Assembly: GCF_030272615.1 (NCBI RefSeq)
Contig: NC_081405.1
Coordinates: 611,443,065-611,507,064, forward strand
Source: Cryptomeria japonica
Lineage: Eukaryota > Streptophyta > Pinopsida > Cupressales > Cupressaceae
Reading direction: 5' to 3'
DNA length: 64,000 nucleotides
Shown: positions 59,026-64,000 of the stretch, in pieces
How positions within the stretch are numbered: position 1 is the stretch's first letter
Layout of the letters: every line of letters begins with the position of its first letter
Notes under the pieces: model-generated
What the model was told of the DNA's origin: nothing
What the model saw: only the letters and a program-made list of their open reading frames with translations
The model's database searches: none
Translations under genes and position numbers: made by a program

Positions 59026-59787
59026 GCAAAATTAATGGATTAGAGTGCCTTTGAATGATATGATTAGATGAATGATGTGTTGAGTGTTTGTATCAAAGTA
59101 ATGTAGCAGAAGTGTGGTAGAGACTGAGAAGTTTGAATACTGTAAATCTTGTTTTCACTTGAGATTATAGGATATAGATTTCTGGTAATTTGAGATTCTT
59201 TTGATTTTAATTGGGTCTTGAAGGAAGCTATTCAAAATCTCCTCATATAGGTGTATGACATGTGGCTTCTTTAATAATATTAGGATGTGCCTATGAGTAA
59301 GATGTGTAAAATGTACATTTGTCTTCTTAATTGCATGTAACTAGATCTTCAAAGAGTGTTGCCATGCTTGAAATGGTGTGAGTTATTGTGATTGTTTCTT
59401 ATAAATGTTACTCGGTGACGAATTATAGTTTTAATTTTACAAAATGTGGTTAGATGAAGTTTTCTTGAAAATATTTTAATGATTTGGCATGCTTATTGTA
59501 ATTAGTAAGAGTATTGTGACTTGTTTTATCTCGTGTAATGCATTCACCTTGAATAATTGAAGTATAGTAAGGAAATTTTTGTTGGTGTTATCTTACTTTG
59601 AGCTAGGAAATGTTTTTAAATAAGATGTTTTAATGATTGATGAATCCTCTAGCGAGGAGATCATGTATATTGTTCGTAAATGTTCTATAAGAAAAATATG
59701 ATTTGGTTGTCTTCAAAAGAATTTTTAGATTAATGTGTGGGTGCATCTTCACTTAAAGCTTGCGACTTCCAGGAGTAAGTTGATTTT

Positions 59788-59800
59788 TAGGGGGGGAGGA
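59788..59800 (+). other. Polypurine tract of GL2-related copy 3
   Basis: AGGGGGGGAGGA directly precedes TGTAGTATCC. It corresponds to the tract at 23833-23846 in copy 1. Confidence 0.8.
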
Positions 59801-62066
59801 TGTAGTATCCTTCCCTGACTCATCCTCTGTGAGAGGATGTAATAAACACTTTTAGATTTGTGCTCTGGTAGTCTCTTTGACATTAGTCTCTCCTAGACTT
59901 GCATTTTGATTTATGCATCGATAGACATATATAGACTCTTAGGTGATTCTTTGATTTCTATCTCAGATGATATTGATGATGCTAAATACTTTATATAGAC
60001 ATATGTTATTTGATGAGTTTTGAGGATGATTGATACATCTTAGACTATATTGATAATGAACATATATTTGATGGTTTATATGTGTTCGTAATTCATGATG
60101 GATCATATTGCTTATGGGATTTTGATGATATTATGATTATGCTAACCCTACTCTATGTTTATGATGACTAAGTTGATGCTTTGATGATTGTGATTGTCTT
60201 CTAGTGTTCTCATGATTAGAGATGATCTCATACCACTCATTGTGAGCACGGTATGGCATTGTGATTCTCTATCACTAGCCTGATCATTTATGATGTATAT
60301 GTGTTGTATTGTGTCTAGTGGTGGATATAGGTCTGCAGGTATCAGACATCGACTCCACCTAGTCTCACAAGTCTGAGCGTGTCTTTATCTCAATGGCAAG
60401 TTGTTGAAGATGGCATGTGTTTCCCTCTCATACTCTGGGCTTAAGTTGTCTACCTTGTTGGTTTTGTCTTGTGGCGCAAGTTGGTGGTTAGAGCCTTGTG
60501 TTGTTATTTGGCCCTATGTCAAGTTGTTTGAGGTGTTGTGAGTATGTGGTTATTATTTAATTAATAATTAGATTAATATAATTTATTAATATTTAAATTA
60601 ATTTATTGTATAGTATGGTTATTTAATTATTTGGATAATTTATTATTGAGATTTTATATTTATTTTATTGATTTGATTAATGTTGACTGAGCTTTATTTA
60701 TTTAATTTACTGATTTATTATTTATTGGCTATTTATTTATTTATTTGGTTAATTTAGAGTTTAATTGATTATTTGATATTTAATTATTGTTGATATTTTA
60801 TAATTATTTAATTGAGATGAATTTATTGATCTATGGCTTAATTGATTATCTAATTATTTATTTATTGTTTAATGGTCATTTATTTATTGTTTATTGATTT
60901 AATAATTATTTATTGTTGATTTGAATTTATATTTTATTATAAGTTTCTATTTACTAAGATTTTATTTATTTATTTATTTCTTATGGGGATTTGATTTGTT
61001 ATTATCCCATTTATGTTTATACTACTACCTTATTATATTATTGTTTGCATATTCGGTTATAATATAGAGTTTGTCTACCATCTATGCTGATTGGTTATTT
61101 TTTGTGATAGTAAATAATATAGTTTTATATTATCTACCTCGTATTCACACATGGTAGGTATAATATATAGTTTTATGGAATTTTCTGATTGGCTAGTGGA
61201 TTTCTATAGTTTGAGTTTTATTTTCTATTTAATGGATTTTTTTGTGTGTTGTCGAAGTTGGCATTTCTGGAAGATTTTGGATTGAAGCTTTGGATTGTGA
61301 TTGAATTTTTGGATTGGATTGCTGGAAGTTGGATTGAAGATGTTGGATTGGAATCACTGGATTTTTGGATTGCTCTTCACTAGTTTGATTCTTGCCTTGG
61401 TTGCGATTCTAGGTTGGAGCTTAGTCTTCTCTCTCTGCAATTTAATTGGAAAGATTGTTTGCATTGTGATTGTTGAAAGATTGTTTGGGGAATGGATTTT
61501 GATGTTTAAAGTTTTCAATTTTGTTTTGGGGAAAATTTATGGATGATTGAAACATGTATATGAAGTATTGTAAAAAATTTGGAATAATGATTTGTCGGAA
61601 ATGCATATTCTGCATTTTCTCATAATGAATCTTCTTTTCCCTTCTTTGTGATCTTGTTTGGGTTTAATGAACTCTTGTATTGGTATTCAAATTCCATTTT
61701 GTCCTTTTTGCATCTCCTCATGATTCTGCATATACTAGAAAGAGTAGAAGTGTTTGAGGCTTTGTCAGGAGTTGTTTTCATGAGTTTTGTGACTTTCAAC
61801 CTTGTCTTAACTTGTCCTATTGTTCTCTTGAGTGTTGTTTGGGCCATATAATTCCTTTGGATTATTTTTTTGTATCTCTCTTGGCTTTATTTCGTCTCCC
61901 CAAGATGTTGTGCAAGTTTGGGGAAGTTTTGTGCATTTATGAGTGCAGTTGCGGTTAGAGATTGATGATGAATTCTCTTAGTATGATCATAATCTTTCAT
62001 TTAAATGTTTTCCCTTATATTATTTCATCATCCCGCACCTTTTGGGAGTGTCTCTGAAGTAGTCAC
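59801..62066 (+). repeat. LTR of GL2-related copy 3 (3' end missing)
   Basis: It starts TGTAGTATCCTTCCC. It is AT-rich from 60540 to 61020, with many TTTATTTAT-like words. It lacks the expected TTACA terminus and is cut near 62066 by a chromovirus LTR. ORFs at 61301-61546 and 61648-61851 are short and without similarity. Confidence 0.6.
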
Positions 62067-62864
62067 CGATGAGGAGGGACCTCAAAGAGATCAATCCAAA
62101 CTAGTCAGCAAGAGAAAACACAACAAAAACACACAGATATGATGGAGGCATTACAGAACAGATAGTTTTATTGCATGAAGCTTGATTACATCCAACTAGT
62201 AACAACCAGGTTACAACATACCGGCACACAAGCCTGGTAGAATAGGTCACACCAGGACCTTGAATCGAAAGATCTATCTTCTAGGCACGTTTTATCTATC
62301 TGATACTTCTTGATTCTCTGATTGACTACATTCTAAAGAATGATTAAATATATATATATATATATATATATATCGATCCAAAGGATCTGGTCAGCCCAAA
62401 AGGGATCAAAACCCAAAGAGTAAGACCTAATGTGCAAAATGAACAAGGTCAGCCTCTGCCAAGAGATTCCTCCAAAAAATCCAAAGGATGAAACATAGAA
62501 GGTTGGCCGAACGCCAAGAAACATCGAGATCAACGTCCAAGGCTCTACAAGATTCGGAATAGGTTTCGATAGATCACCAGAATAGGTCTCAGGCAACCGG
62601 TAACAAAGGAACAATCGGTAACAACAAACTATCATGGAAACCGTAGCGATATCTTGCCAAAAAGTGATCCAAAAGAGATGCAATTTGAAAGCAACAAAGA
62701 TGATCAAGTCTTGAAGTAGAATCCAACTCCATAGGATCCGGTGAGCCAAAACTGGGACACACGGAAAGGAAAACTAAAACTGCAAACACAAAACAAAACA
62801 AAACAAAACAAAAAATATTTTTGGTTCATACAAGATTGTTGTGACCGGGGATGCTCCCGCATCA
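62067..62864 (-). repeat. Chromovirus M 3' LTR
   Basis: It ends TTTTTGGTTCATACAAG...GATGCTCCCGCATCA, matching the terminus of the chromovirus L LTRs (17137, 20089). Its left boundary, near CGATGAGGAGG, is set by comparison with L and is approximate. A (TA)n run lies at 62348-62373 and (AAAAC)n near 62785-62815. About 0.8 kb. Confidence 0.7.
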
Positions 62865-62895
62865 GACATCTAAGGTTAATGAGAAAGTGAGCCTC

Positions 62896-63514
62896 TCACT
62901 TTGTTCGGGTCAGAGGAAAACCAAGGCGGTATACCTCTACTTGAGAAATCCAAGATGAATCTTCAACTGGTATGCTCTTCCACTTCACAAGATATTCTTT
63001 GTTCTGACTATTTCGAGTACTACGCCCAATCCTACTGTCCAAAATTTCTTCAATCTGATCTGGTTCCTTCTGAGGCAATTGTTTCTCCAAGTTTGCAAAA
63101 GTATCCTCACTGAATTATGGTTTATGGTACTCATGAAGATCTGCAATGTTGAATATAGGTGAAATACTTAGACTATCGGGTAGCCCTACTTCATATGCAT
63201 TTCCAGAACTGAACTTCAAATCTGTCTTCATCTTCTTCCAAAGTATTTTCCAAAAATAGCCAACAAACTTAGTGTCTCTGTCTGAAACTATGCTCTTAGG
63301 TAATCCATGCAATCTCACCACTTCCTTGAAAAATAGGTCTGCTACATGCAATGCATCTGATGTCTTCTTACAAAGCATGAAATGAGCCATCTTTGAAAAT
63401 CTATCCACTACCACAAATATAGAATAATTTCCTCTCAGTGTCTTAGGCAATCCAAGTACAAAATCCATGCTTATATCTTCTCAAGGTCTTACCGATACTG
63501 TCAAAGGTTTATAA
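62896..63514 (-). pseudogene. Chromovirus M integrase fragment with chromodomain
   Basis: Minus strand, one frame. From 63514 it reads the integrase core ([14 protein letters not shown] near 63480 with the first Asp, [12 protein letters not shown], then [10 protein letters not shown] with the second Asp near 63275). After LKFSSGNA (about 63205) it jumps to [19 protein letters not shown], the C-terminal region, so the segment with the catalytic Glu is deleted. After a stop near 63115 a chromodomain follows (EEILDSRIGRSTRNSQNKEY, then LVKWKSIPVEDSSWI, 63048-62940), which would guide integration to marked chromatin. A TGA lies at the Trp before EDISMD. The upstream part is cut by the family N LTR at 63515. 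Confidence 0.88.
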
Positions 63515-64000
63515 TGTTGGCTTGATGATAATTGTAATGTATTCATCACTTGTTGTCATTGATGAAACACTCTCACGCACAAATATGATTACATTGACTA
63601 CCGGTATAACTTCAATTGGTTTTTACTACCCACCAATATGTTCAAGTTCTATCTCTAACCAGTACTTTGTGTCAATCGATATGTGCCTAAGAGATAACCT
63701 GTGGTAACACTAAGTTGGCATCAAAGTGAAGATGAAGTTGAAGGTGAAGATCAAGTGGAAGATTCCAGGAAAACGATTCACTAGTTTTATTCCAACCGGT
63801 ATTGACTGCTCTAACCAGTATCTGATTTTGTGATGTGTTACCAGCACTGTTTGTTTGGCGGTCATTTTTGTGATGAGTTATGCTTAAATGTCTAGATACA
63901 CTGCACCTAGGAAATTGTGTTCCTATGGCCAACATAAGGTCTAAATGCCTATTTAAAGACATCTGATTGAAGCATTTCGTGCAAGATGAGAAAGAGAGAA
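63515..64000 (+). repeat. Copia family N LTR, copy 2 (runs off the window)
   Basis: It starts TGTTGGCTTGATGAT and aligns with 42050-42530 with scattered changes (GGAAATTGTGTT and CTATTTAAAGACATCT shared). It lies in chromovirus M integrase. The five bases before it are TATAA; the other end is outside the window. Confidence 0.85.

Larger units (their letters stand above)
57153..59800 (+). other. Internal region of GL2-related copy 3
   Basis: 2.65 kb, AT-rich, no readable gag or pol. It holds the block shared with GL2 copy 1 (CCTCGGGTGTTGTGTAGC at about 58361-58378) and a (GT)n run. The ORF at 58549-58755 is hydrophobic and short, and I do not treat it as a gene. Confidence 0.6.
57153..62066 (+). 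mobile_element. GL2-related element copy 3, plus strand
   Basis: An internal region without ORFs (57153-59800), a purine tract and a long LTR (59801-62066, right end lost). It matches GL2 copy 1 in layout: nearly the same internal length, the same words before the polypurine tract (TCCAGGAGTAAG), LTR start TGTAGTATCC against TGTAGTGCCC, and a shared block at about 58326-58420. Overall divergence is high, so it is a relative and not a recent copy. The 5' LTR and PBS are missing; the left joint with the copia Q region is near 57153. Confidence 0.65.

Noticed and set aside
61301-61851. ORFs in the region right of 61300 as a host gene
   Set aside because: Short, no domain, no splice or codon signal I can defend, and inside a long LTR.

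Overview
This is nuclear DNA from a land plant, and every piece I can assign is transposable-element DNA. I found no host gene, tRNA, rRNA or CRISPR array. The very long LTRs, deep nesting, heavy decay and lack of genes suggest a large repeat-rich genome, perhaps a gymnosperm. That guess is inference from style, not from a marker gene. Most decay looks like C-to-T or G-to-A change, as expected for long-methylated repeats.

Layout. 1-3685: 3' part of a giant LTR family I call GL1. 3686-8247: right half of a Ty3/gypsy Tat-type element (RNase H, integrase, 3' LTR). 8248-11862: right half of a Ty1/copia Sirevirus-like element (end of integrase, RT, RNase H, 3' LTR). 11863-12635 and 31338-31654: two halves of an older copia pol gene, split by a gypsy element with 1.15-1.18 kb LTRs (12636-31337, minus). 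That gypsy element holds a 13 kb element with giant LTRs and no ORFs (family GL2, 14141-27551, minus). Its long LTR in turn holds a chromovirus remnant (16339-20089) and two unassigned insertions. 31655-34784: unassigned repeat DNA with a long perfect hairpin. 34785-36538: copia gag, primer binding site and LTR (minus).

36558-44643: the best preserved element, a Sirevirus-like copia (plus) whose gag-pol keeps one reading frame once two later insertions are set aside. These are a 344 bp TRIM (41144-41487) and a 1116 bp solo LTR (42050-43165), both with perfect 5 bp target duplications. 44644-50837: a GL2 LTR split by a complete 4334 bp GL1 solo LTR with a perfect AGTAT duplication. 50838-53693: a short non-autonomous element with 1.1 kb LTRs and only 404 bp inside, holding a 1063 bp solo LTR. 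54750-57152: 3' end of a minus-strand copia with a degenerate lysine/glutamate-rich reading frame. 57153-62066: plus-strand GL2 relative. 62067-63514: chromovirus LTR and integrase with chromodomain. 63515-64000: start of a second copy of the solo LTR seen at 42050.

Nothing here acts as a host pathway. The shared logic is retrotransposition: LTR promoters, initiator-tRNA(Met)-type primer sites, gag, protease, RT, RNase H and integrase, purine tracts, and TG...CA ends. All coding regions carry stops, shifts or truncations, so no autonomous element is intact. The non-autonomous families (GL2, the TRIM, the 50838 element) would have depended on proteins supplied by others.
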